NCBI GenBank assembly: GCA_043800975.1 | Contig: JAZDMK010000011.1 | Coordinates: forward strand, 1 to 7,962 | Length of the DNA: 7,962 nucleotides | Direction: 5' to 3' | From: JAZDMK01 sp043800975 | GTDB lineage: Bacteria; Bacteroidota; Bacteroidia; Bacteroidales; JAHJDW01 | In this document: positions 1 to 6,400 of the stretch, piece by piece | How the letters are laid out: each line of letters starts with the position of its first letter | Numbering within the stretch: position 1 is the stretch's first letter | Translations under genes and position numbers: made by a program | Notes under the pieces: model-generated | What the model saw: only the letters and a program-made list of their open reading frames with translations | Told to the model about the DNA's origin: nothing | Database searches by the model: none

Positions 1-1
1 T

Positions 2-97
2 ATGGCACATGCGCCGACAGGCGTGGGGTGGCTTATTCCGGCTTGCGGGTTTACCAGAACCTCAGATGCGGATAAGTTCACTTCCACGCTTTTTTAA
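2..97 (+). CDS. possible 3' end of an upstream gene (5' truncated by window edge)
   Basis: Frame 2 is open from the window edge to a TAA at 95-97, giving about 31 residues that end in TSDADKFTSTLF. The stop lies 8 nt before the next ATG, which would suit a co-directional gene pair. By hand count positions 1-90 are about 57% G+C (51 of 90), clearly above the DNA that follows. The call is weak: frame 3 is also open from the edge to about 168, the complementary strand is open in one frame, and I recognise no family. It could equally be a conserved non-coding or repeated segment. Confidence 0.3.
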   Translation: MAHAPTGVGWLIPACGFTRTSDADKFTSTLF

Positions 98-105
98 ACA
101 AAAAA

Positions 106-480
106 ATGGATTACACCTTTCTGCTTATTTACAACATTGAAGAAAAAGAAACACGCGAACGGTTTGAAATGGAGATTTGCATGGTTGTTCAAGATTTTAT
201 AATGAACAGCGAAGAAGGAAGCCATTACTGGACTTTCAACAGCATGCTGAACAAGGAAAAACTAATCGATTTTCTTACATTCATTTGCTTTAATATTAAA
301 GGGAAAAATGATCGGGTAGTTCTGTATGCGATGGGGCTTGATGAGGATGATAAAACTTTGATTGTAGGAGACCGGAAAATGGAAGACTGGTTAGAACAGG
401 CATTAATAGACACTTATCCGGCCAGAAAATTTCTGAGAATGGTACGAAAAGTAATGGAAGATGCAAAAGGTTACAGGTGA
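106..480 (+). CDS. hypothetical protein, 124 aa, soluble
   Basis: I do not recognise this protein. It begins MDYTFLLIYN and runs 124 residues without a signal peptide or a real membrane segment, so a cytoplasmic location is likely. It is rich in acidic and basic residues (for example IEEKETRERFEME near the N-terminus and GLDEDDKTLIVGDRKMEDW in the second half), and the alternation of hydrophobic and charged residues suggests a small alpha/beta or mostly helical fold. The ATG follows an A-rich leader (AAACAAAAAA) with no Shine-Dalgarno sequence, normal for Bacteroidota. Its amino acid composition looks like a genuine protein and no competing frame is better. The last codons are odd: positions 463-480 (GCAAAAGG then GTTACAGGTGA) match words of the repeat tract downstream, so the C-terminus AKGYR and the stop codon may come from that tract. 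No terminator is visible after it. Function unknown. Confidence 0.7.
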   Translation: MDYTFLLIYNIEEKETRERFEMEICMVVQDFIMNSEEGSHYWTFNSMLNKEKLIDFLTFICFNIKGKNDRVVLYAMGLDEDDKTLIVGDRKMEDWLEQALIDTYPARKFLRMVRKVMEDAKGYR

Positions 481-502
481 ATTAGGGATAAATTTTTTAA
501 CA

Positions 503-533
503 CATAGGAGCATAGAAATGCATAGGCACATAG
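503..533. repeat. CATAG word array, four copies
   Basis: CATAG occurs at 503-507, 511-515, 521-525 and 529-533, spaced 8, 10 and 8 bp apart within a run of A and G filler. The spacing is too irregular for a simple microsatellite and there are no unique spacers as in a CRISPR. It is the first word family of the intergenic mosaic. Confidence 0.7.
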
Positions 534-549
534 AAAAAGCTCGAAGCAC

Positions 550-567
550 GAAGTCAGAAGTCAGAAG
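550..567. repeat. 7-bp tandem repeat GAAGTCA
   Basis: The unit GAAGTCA is repeated twice exactly at 550-556 and 557-563, followed by a partial GAAG (564-567), about 2.6 copies. GAAGCAC at 543-549 looks like a diverged preceding unit, giving an array of roughly 543-567. Confidence 0.75.
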
Positions 568-612
568 AAAATACAGCATGCAGTGGCTGGTACTTTTCGG
601 TTTTTCCTGCCA

Positions 613-639
613 CAAAGACACCAAGGCACCAAGTTTCAC
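613..639. repeat. CAAGGCAC-type word array, three diverged units
   Basis: Three consecutive related units are CAAAGACAC (613-621), CAAGGCAC (622-629) and CAAGTTTCAC (630-639), preceded by GCCA. The wording resembles 'CACAAAG/CACCAAG' tracts that I associate with intergenic DNA of several environmental bacterial genomes. That association is from memory and was not checked. Confidence 0.65.
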
Positions 640-746
640 TAAAGAATGAAAAAAAGTTTAAAAAATGCGGAACCTTTCAAGTTTTCGGGGCATTAATATG
701 AAAATGAAAAGCTATGCTATTAAAAAGACATCGAAATATGAAAGTA

Positions 747-775
747 GTTACTAGTTACAGGTTACAAGTGACGGG
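747..775. repeat. GTTAC repeat, copy 1 of a dispersed pair
   Basis: GTTAC occurs at 747, 754 and 761, exactly 7 bp apart, followed by AAGTGACGGG ending at 775. The core TAGTTACAGGT at 752-762 is identical to 846-856, and both copies end in TGACGGG. Confidence 0.75.
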
Positions 776-784
776 AGAAATTTA

Positions 785-825
785 AAGGCAAAAGGCATAA
801 GGCAAAAGTGGCAGTGGCAGTAGCA
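785..825. repeat. AAGGCA (7-bp period) and GTGGCA (6-bp period) tandem words
   Basis: AAGGCA occurs at 785-790, 792-797 and 799-804, a 7-bp period. It is followed directly by GTGGCA at 808-813 and 814-819 and GTAGCA at 820-825, a 6-bp period. Two different words in two periods sit side by side, between the two GTTAC copies. Confidence 0.75.
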
Positions 826-845
826 GACACAACGAAGTGCGAAAA

Positions 846-876
846 TAGTTACAGGTGACGAGTTACAGTTGACGGG
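846..876. repeat. GTTAC repeat, copy 2 of a dispersed pair
   Basis: This second copy begins TAGTTACAGGT (846-856), repeats GTTAC at 862-866 and ends TTGACGGG (869-876). It lies 94 bp from the identical core of copy 1. GTTACAGGTGA at 848-858 is also identical to 470-480, which is the end and stop codon of the upstream gene. Confidence 0.75.
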
Positions 877-920
877 TTTTGATGACAAAAAAAAAACAGA
901 AGAAAATAACAAACTAATAC

Positions 921-928
921 TAACTTTA
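921..928 (+). promoter_or_regulatory. weak candidate -7 box of a Bacteroidota promoter
   Basis: TAACTTTA matches seven of eight positions of the Bacteroidota -7 consensus TAnnTTTG and lies 11 nt before the ATG at 940. No TTTG element is found at the expected distance upstream (the nearest, 878-881, is about 39 nt away), and the resulting 5' leader would be very short. The call rests on the -7 match alone. Confidence 0.2.
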
Positions 929-939
929 AAACCAAAAAC

Positions 940-3900
940 ATGAGAAAAAGAAAACCACCTTTTAAAACCAGACCGGTTTGGCTGGCTGTTTTAATATTTG
1001 CTATGCTTCTTGTATCAGGAAGTACCGCATTTGGACAGGACAGTTGTCAGACTGCAGTGAGTGCTGATGTAAGCAGCACCTGCCGGGAGCAATTTGTACT
1101 TTATCATGAAGGCCGGACAGAATATTGGTTCAGCTTTGTGGCCAACGACACAAGCATGAATGTTCAGGCTGAAATAATGGGCATGCCCATTGGCATGAAC
1201 ACTTTTTTGCTTCAGTTATATGGAGGCCCCGACTGTAACAATCTGACTTTGCTGGGGAGTTCAACAGGACTGCCGAATGTAACGCTGACACAGGGAGGCC
1301 TTGTATTGGGAAACACCTATTATGCAAAACTTTCTTATTACAATCCGGCTGAACTGCCTGAATTCTGGATTTGTGTGGTGGGGGGGAGTATAAATGGCGC
1401 GCTTAATTTCACAACTGATGCTGACAGTGTTCAATCGTGGGAAAGCATTGGAATTACAAACACATCATCGGGGTTTAATAATGGGCAAAAATATTTGTGG
1501 GATTTTAACGGGTCGCTACTCTATGACAGTATTAAAGGATGGGGTACTTCTATGATAACAGAAAGTACGTGGGAAACGCTCAGGCTTTATGCCCGTGATG
1601 CCGGAAGTGTTACTATTACATTATTTGCCATTGACAGCAGCGGGAACACACTTCCTTTACAGCCATTCTCAAAAATGATAGTTTTTTCATCGACCACATT
1701 CTTATGTAATACTGCATGCCATGAGGCCATATTCGACACTTGCGAGAATTATGTATGCAATTACAGTTTTGAATTCTCGACAGAATGTGTGAAACACATT
1801 AATATGATTGAAATAGCCGAGCCATGGTGCAAGCTGAACGGAACACCTGAATACTTTAATTCAAATTTTTGCCCAATAGGCACAGTGCTTTGGGTGGGTG
1901 TGCCCCAAAATATTGCCGGGTTTCAATATGCGCATACCGGGCAGGCATACGCAGGATTGTTTCTGTATATAAATAATGATCCTAATGAACCTGATGAACT
2001 GCAGCGGGAATATATGGGCTCGCCATTAAAAGGAAGCTTGATACCCGGGGAGCGGTATAAGGTTGAATTGTATGCAAACAGATCAAACAAATCGCGCTAT
2101 GCTACAAACGGGCTTCATGCTTATTTCTCGAATGGTGTTCCCAGCCAACCGGCTCCACATGGACAGATAAATCCTGTATTACCGAATGTTCTGGTTGGGC
2201 TTAGCAGTTCAATAATTTATGATACAATAAACTGGACACATTGTTCAAACATTTTTATTCCGACTACTGCTAATTTAAACTGGATCACGATCGGGAATTT
2301 TAAAACGAATGGGAGTTTTTCACTGTATCATGATAATAGCATGACTTACGGATCGGACGTAGCATACTATTTAATTGACGATGTAGTTGTAAAGCCCATG
2401 CCGCCGGACGTACATATTGTTGCGGATAATGATACTATATGTAAAAATAGTGCTGTAGAACTTTGTGTTGTGGGAACAGGTGCAGGATCATACTTATGGA
2501 GTACGGGCGACACATCTCATTGCATTGTTGTTTATCCGGTGCAAACCACAATATATACTGTGACTGTGGTAAATCATACGCATTGCGATACTGTTGTGCT
2601 TTCGGATACGATATACGTATTGCCTTCAAGCCCGCTACCCATTATAAGCGGGTCGATGAATACGTGCCACCCGACAGTACAATGCACAATAGAAAACTAT
2701 AATCCATTGTTTATTTATAGCTGGACAACAACATTGCCTAATTTTACAAATGTTATTACCAGCAATGCATTTACTGCAATACTAACACTTCAAACACCAA
2801 GTGCCGGAGATACAATATGGATAATGCAGACCGATACTAACGGCTGTAACATAATTGCAAGTTTCTATGTTTTCCCATGTTGCAGGGCAACCTTAGATCA
2901 GGTGGAATGGAACGATACACTGGCATCGGAGGTAATTGCCAATCTGGGAATCAATAATTTTAGCGGAAATGCAGTGATAAACGGAACGCTGACTATAGAT
3001 CAGGATTTTGGATGGTATAACAGTGTTATTAAAATGGGACCGAATGCAAAAGTAATTGTGGAGCCCGGGCGAATGCTTTCGGTTGATAAAACTACGATAG
3101 ATGCCGGATGCGATTATATGTGGGACGGAATTTATGTAATGGGAAACACAGCCTATTTCAGAACATCGGATTCAACCATGATTAAAGATGCTGAAAATGC
3201 AGTGGTATCAGTAAACGGCGGTAGTTTTTATCTGCGATCGACCTGGTTTACCCGAAACTATACTTCTGTAAAAGTGTTGCCTTATCAAGGAACAGTGAGC
3301 GGGGTAATAAGACAAACATCGTTTTGGAGTCAGGATAATAATGCAGGAAGTTCATTATCGCTGATAGCACCCCGAAGCGGACAAAGACCTTATGCGGGAA
3401 TTGATGTTACCGGAAGTACCTACGCATTTTTGCCAAGAACCCGTTTATTTGTTGGTGATACCATCAATGCAAACGGGAGGAATTATTTTGCGAAATTGCA
3501 AAATGGTATTGTGAACGATAATGCGGATGTGTATGTGTATAATAATACATTTGACAGCCTCGGGTACATCAGCTTTGGGAGCAATTACGGGGCGGCTATT
3601 AATTCGAAAAGCCAGAAGGTGAACCCGGGAAAACTGACGGTTGGAAACCTAAACACAGGCACTATACACCGTTCGAATCTGTTTGTGGATTGCATACTGG
3701 GTGTGTACAGCAACCGGTTTCAGCCGCTGACAGTGGAATACGATACATTTAAAGTATCGAAAATACTGTGGCAGTTTATTTCAGTTTATTCGGAATATGC
3801 TTATGCGGCAAGGGTGAACATAAATAACAATAAAATAAGCAAGGCTGCAATTGGAATCAGAGTATTGCGCCTGAACGCGGGCAGCCGGGTAACTATGTAC

Positions 3901-5376
3901 AACAATGTGCTGGATACGCTAACTGTTTCGGGTATTATGGTGCAAAATGTGGTTCCTTCTACTTTCAGCGCCATTGCGATACGCTACAACCAGATAAGGA
4001 AAGCGGTGAACGGAATTATCACGACGAACCTTACCGGAAAGAAGTTTGTGCCGGTTCTGATTACCGACAACACTGTGAAGTATGCCAACCCTTCGTTCAG
4101 TTCGCTGAATTACGGGATACGGGTGCAGAACTGCCCGTGGACAAAGCTGGAGGAAAACACGGTGATACAGCTTACACCTGTGGTTCCGGTGACGACGGCA
4201 GCGAATGCCATTAAATTGACGGGGATAGGAGTGGAATTGAGCCCTAATGCTTATCTTTGTAAAAACACAACAAACAATATGGGTTGCGGCCTGCGATTTT
4301 ATGGAACGATGCCGGGGAGCACAGTGCGTGTGAACAGCATGACGGACGATTATTACGGCATACGGCTCGATACAGCATATCTGGGAAATCAATATACACC
4401 CGGGAGCACACCTGTGGCATACGGAAATAAGTTTTACGGAACAATGAATATGAGAATACAAGGTACATGGACGCCGTTTAAATGGTATTATAATGTTACT
4501 CCAAATTCTTTAAGCCTTATTCCAATATATATAGCTGTTGCACCTCCACTTTTAACAAACTTTATTTCTACAACAGCATACTATACTGATTGTCCTACAA
4601 CCACTTTGCTTGCATTGAATGAAACTGTAGTATCAATTGCTAATGATGCTATAGATTATGTGGAAGCGCCCAATGAGAATAAAAAGCTGGACAAGAAGTT
4701 TGCTTACCGCGAATTGAAGGACGACCCAGCCATGCTACAGGATTTAACAGCAAGCAACCCGGAAGTATTCTCGTTCTACAACGAACAGGATAATGATAAT
4801 AACGGAAAGTTTGAAAAGCTGCATGATAAGGTGGATAGCGATGAATGGGAAGATGCAAAGGAGATGAACAGACTGATTAATCCGGGTCATAAACATGATG
4901 AGAATATGAAGGACGTTTATGAGATTTATTTCAACACGTGGATGCAGGGGAGACATGAATTTACCGAAGCAGAATATCAAACATTATTTGATATTGCTAT
5001 GCAGAGACCGATACTTGGAGGGACCGGGGTGTATAGTGCAAGGGTTATGTTGGGCATTGAAGGTAGCGGAATGGAAAGTTTAAAAATCATACCCCAAGAT
5101 CAACAGAATGAGGAAGTGCAAGAAGAATATATTTCGCATTTGTTTCCCAATCCTGCAAATGAAACTGCTACGCTTAATTATTCAATTCCGGAAGGCAGTA
5201 AAGCTGTATTATGCATTTACACTATAACAGGGCAAATAATCAGAAGAATTGATTTGGAAAGTGAAAGCACATCGGTTTCAGTTGATTTAAAAGAACTGAA
5301 AAGTGGTGTTTATTTGTATTATGTAGAAATGAATAATAGAAAACTAATAAATGATAAATTAATTTTAATCAAATAA
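940..5376 (+). CDS. large modular T9SS cargo protein with lectin-like module, Ig/PKD-like domains and beta-helix
   Basis: A 1478-residue secreted surface protein, probably an adhesin or binding protein; no catalytic motif is visible. Modules in order: Sec signal peptide 1-32 (basic MRKRK, hydrophobic WLAVLIFAMLLV, cleavage near AFG/Q); PPC-like beta-sandwich about 35-149 (YWFSF, GLVLGNTYYAKL, FWICV); further beta-rich domain about 150-255; Cys-rich link (C256, C260, C268, C273, C283); jellyroll module about 273-487 (GFQYAHTGQAYAGLFLY, WITIGNFK, YYLIDDVVV); Ig/PKD-like domains about 490-562 and 566-648; Asn-rich right-handed beta-helix about 660-1190; charged helical segment about 1236-1395 with LGGTGVYSARVML; type A T9SS sorting domain 1400-1478 (LFPNPANETATLNYS, GVYLYYVEM, LILIK). 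The ATG fits because the signal peptide starts exactly there. The domain names are from motif recognition only. The N-terminal Ig-like boundaries are approximate. A G7 run at 1380-1386 and an AT-rich dip at about 4441-4660 are odd. Confidence 0.93.
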   Translation: MRKRKPPFKTRPVWLAVLIFAMLLVSGSTAFGQDSCQTAVSADVSSTCREQFVLYHEGRTEYWFSFVANDTSMNVQAEIMGMPIGMNTFLLQLYGGPDCNNLTLLGSSTGLPNVTLTQGGLVLGNTYYAKLSYYNPAELPEFWICVVGGSINGALNFTTDADSVQSWESIGITNTSSGFNNGQKYLWDFNGSLLYDSIKGWGTSMITESTWETLRLYARDAGSVTITLFAIDSSGNTLPLQPFSKMIVFSSTTFLCNTACHEAIFDTCENYVCNYSFEFSTECVKHINMIEIAEPWCKLNGTPEYFNSNFCPIGTVLWVGVPQNIAGFQYAHTGQAYAGLFLYINNDPNEPDELQREYMGSPLKGSLIPGERYKVELYANRSNKSRYATNGLHAYFSNGVPSQPAPHGQINPVLPNVLVGLSSSIIYDTINWTHCSNIFIPTTANLNWITIGNFKTNGSFSLYHDNSMTYGSDVAYYLIDDVVVKPMPPDVHIVADNDTICKNSAVELCVVGTGAGSYLWSTGDTSHCIVVYPVQTTIYTVTVVNHTHCDTVVLSDTIYVLPSSPLPIISGSMNTCHPTVQCTIENYNPLFIYSWTTTLPNFTNVITSNAFTAILTLQTPSAGDTIWIMQTDTNGCNIIASFYVFPCCRATLDQVEWNDTLASEVIANLGINNFSGNAVINGTLTIDQDFGWYNSVIKMGPNAKVIVEPGRMLSVDKTTIDAGCDYMWDGIYVMGNTAYFRTSDSTMIKDAENAVVSVNGGSFYLRSTWFTRNYTSVKVLPYQGTVSGVIRQTSFWSQDNNAGSSLSLIAPRSGQRPYAGIDVTGSTYAFLPRTRLFVGDTINANGRNYFAKLQNGIVNDNADVYVYNNTFDSLGYISFGSNYGAAINSKSQKVNPGKLTVGNLNTGTIHRSNLFVDCILGVYSNRFQPLTVEYDTFKVSKILWQFISVYSEYAYAARVNINNNKISKAAIGIRVLRLNAGSRVTMYNNVLDTLTVSGIMVQNVVPSTFSAIAIRYNQIRKAVNGIITTNLTGKKFVPVLITDNTVKYANPSFSSLNYGIRVQNCPWTKLEENTVIQLTPVVPVTTAANAIKLTGIGVELSPNAYLCKNTTNNMGCGLRFYGTMPGSTVRVNSMTDDYYGIRLDTAYLGNQYTPGSTPVAYGNKFYGTMNMRIQGTWTPFKWYYNVTPNSLSLIPIYIAVAPPLLTNFISTTAYYTDCPTTTLLALNETVVSIANDAIDYVEAPNENKKLDKKFAYRELKDDPAMLQDLTASNPEVFSFYNEQDNDNNGKFEKLHDKVDSDEWEDAKEMNRLINPGHKHDENMKDVYEIYFNTWMQGRHEFTEAEYQTLFDIAMQRPILGGTGVYSARVMLGIEGSGMESLKIIPQDQQNEEVQEEYISHLFPNPANETATLNYSIPEGSKAVLCIYTITGQIIRRIDLESESTSVSVDLKELKSGVYLYYVEMNNRKLINDKLILIK

Positions 5377-5383
5377 AAAATCA

Positions 5384-5410
5384 GGGAAGCCGGATCGTTT
5401 CCGGCTTCCC
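5384..5410. terminator. perfect inverted repeat between two surface-protein genes; terminator or leader hairpin
   Basis: GGGAAGCCGG (5384-5393) is the exact reverse complement of CCGGCTTCCC (5401-5410), with a 7-nt loop; A5394 and T5400 can extend the stem to 11 bp with a 5-nt loop. It begins 8 nt after the TAA of the large gene and ends 8 nt before the ATG at 5418. On the + strand only GATATTT follows, a poor T tract. On the - strand the stem is followed by TGATTTTTTATTTG, a good one. It may therefore be a bidirectional terminator, or work best against antisense transcription from the convergent gene. Confidence 0.75.
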
Positions 5411-5417
5411 GATATTT

Positions 5418-6398
5418 ATGAAAAGAATTATTACAATAATATTATTGTTAGTCGGAACAAATTGTTTTTGTCAGATCAATCTGGTTCCAAACTGGAGTTT
5501 TGAAGATACAGTGGGTTGCCCCAAAGTTACATTAGTAACATTTTTTTCATATACACCACCGTGGTTTTGTCCAACAATGGGAACCCCTGATATTTATAAT
5601 GCCTGTGACGACACTTCATTTACTCCAAATGTTGGTGTTCCCTATAATTCTGGGGGTTTTCAATATGCAAAAACAGGTGTTGGATATGCAGGGTTGTTTT
5701 GTTACCAAGGAGGAGGTGAAGCAAGAGAATATTTATCAATAAAATTGACAGATACTCTAAAAGCAAGTAAAAAATACTGTATAGGATTTTACACTTCTTT
5801 AGCAAATATTTCACACTGGGGTATTAATCAAATGGGAGTTTATGTTTCAAAAGACAGTTTCTACTTAAGTACATACTATAATATTCCGTATATACCTCAA
5901 ATTAATTACAATAGTGGCTTTCTAACTGACACTACAAACTGGATGGAAGTGAGTGGAGAATATGTAGCAACTGGAGGAGAGAAATTTATTACTATTGGGA
6001 ATTTCAAGGATGACTCTAATACAGATACCATTTTAATTGACATAAACAATCCAGAGTATCCATATTATTATATTGATGATGTATTTGTTTACGACTGCAC
6101 TGACACCATCATGCCAGAGGATACAAATTCATTATCTCTTGTGAATGCCTTTACACCGAACGGGGATGGGAAGAATGATGTTTGGCATGTTCGTGTAAAA
6201 AACATTCAAAAACTGAAAGCAAAGATTATTAATCGCTGGGGTCAAGAACTATATTATTGGGAAGATTTGAATGCGGGATGGGATGGCACATACAATGGCA
6301 ATGATGTTTCTGCCGGAGTGTATTATTATATTGTTGAGGTTACATTCAGTGATGGAGAGATACGGAATAAAGCGGGGAGCATTCAATTAATCCGGTGA
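5418..6398 (+). CDS. T9SS type B (gliding-motility-associated C-terminal domain) cargo protein with lectin-like module
   Basis: A 326-residue secreted protein. A signal peptide at 1-18 (MKRIITIILLLVGTNCFC, probable cleavage before Q19) is followed by one beta-sandwich, jellyroll-like module at about 21-227 (NLVPNWSFED, PPWFCPTMGTPDIYN, GFQYAKTGVGYAGLFCY, FITIGNFKDD, YYYIDDVFVYDC) and a CHU_C / TIGR04131-type C-terminal domain at about 241-326 (NAFTPNGDGKNDVW, IINRWGQELY, GWDGTYNG, AGVYYYIVEV). This C-terminal domain is known as the type B T9SS sorting signal, often on SprB-like adhesins, so the protein should reach the cell surface or medium. The module is homologous to residues 273-487 of the gene upstream, 41 nt away. 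Glycan binding is a guess from fold resemblance. The ATG is supported by the signal peptide. G+C is lower than in the upstream gene body, and no Shine-Dalgarno sequence is present; the hairpin just before may separate the two genes. The stop lies 2 nt from the stop of the convergent gene. Confidence 0.92.
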   Translation: MKRIITIILLLVGTNCFCQINLVPNWSFEDTVGCPKVTLVTFFSYTPPWFCPTMGTPDIYNACDDTSFTPNVGVPYNSGGFQYAKTGVGYAGLFCYQGGGEAREYLSIKLTDTLKASKKYCIGFYTSLANISHWGINQMGVYVSKDSFYLSTYYNIPYIPQINYNSGFLTDTTNWMEVSGEYVATGGEKFITIGNFKDDSNTDTILIDINNPEYPYYYIDDVFVYDCTDTIMPEDTNSLSLVNAFTPNGDGKNDVWHVRVKNIQKLKAKIINRWGQELYYWEDLNAGWDGTYNGNDVSAGVYYYIVEVTFSDGEIRNKAGSIQLIR

Positions 6399-6400
6399 CC

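Larger units (their letters stand above)
481..939. other. 459-bp intergenic region made of short-word repeats, ending in an A10 tract and leader
   Basis: No credible gene is present: the longest reading frames are translations of repeat words or under 20 codons. The region is built from runs of several unrelated short words, each repeated two to four times at 6-10 bp spacing, separated by less structured sequence (about 647-744). An A10 homopolymer lies at 887-896, and 897-939 is an AT-rich leader to the large surface-protein gene. I see no convincing terminator for the upstream gene and no known RNA or riboswitch. Confidence 0.7.

Noticed and set aside
583..613. Stem of GTGGCTGG with CCTGCCAC as a terminator
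   Set aside because: It contains a mismatch, has a 15-nt loop and no T tract follows, so it is likely chance within repeat-rich sequence.
461..649. A 62-codon + strand frame overlapping the end of the first gene
   Set aside because: It is a translation of the intergenic repeat words (it reads HKDTKAPSFTKE at its end), begins inside the previous gene and has no protein-like character.
646..751. Two mini-frames of about 16 codons starting with ATGAAAAAAAG and ATGAAAAGC
   Set aside because: They are too short, have no conserved features visible and lie in A-rich filler.
503..876. CRISPR array in the intergenic repeats
   Set aside because: Units are 5-10 bp, of several unrelated kinds, without constant-length unique spacers; no cas gene is present.
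3919..4461. A 180-codon - strand frame inside the large surface-protein gene
   Set aside because: The + strand beta-helix coding is clear and continuous here; the antisense frame is rich in His, Cys and Arg, as expected for a shadow of GC-richer coding DNA.
5360..5367. TAATTTTA as a -7 promoter box for the gene at 5418
   Set aside because: It matches the consensus in seven of eight positions but lies in extremely AT-rich coding DNA where such matches are expected, with no suitably spaced -33 element, and the hairpin lies between it and the gene.
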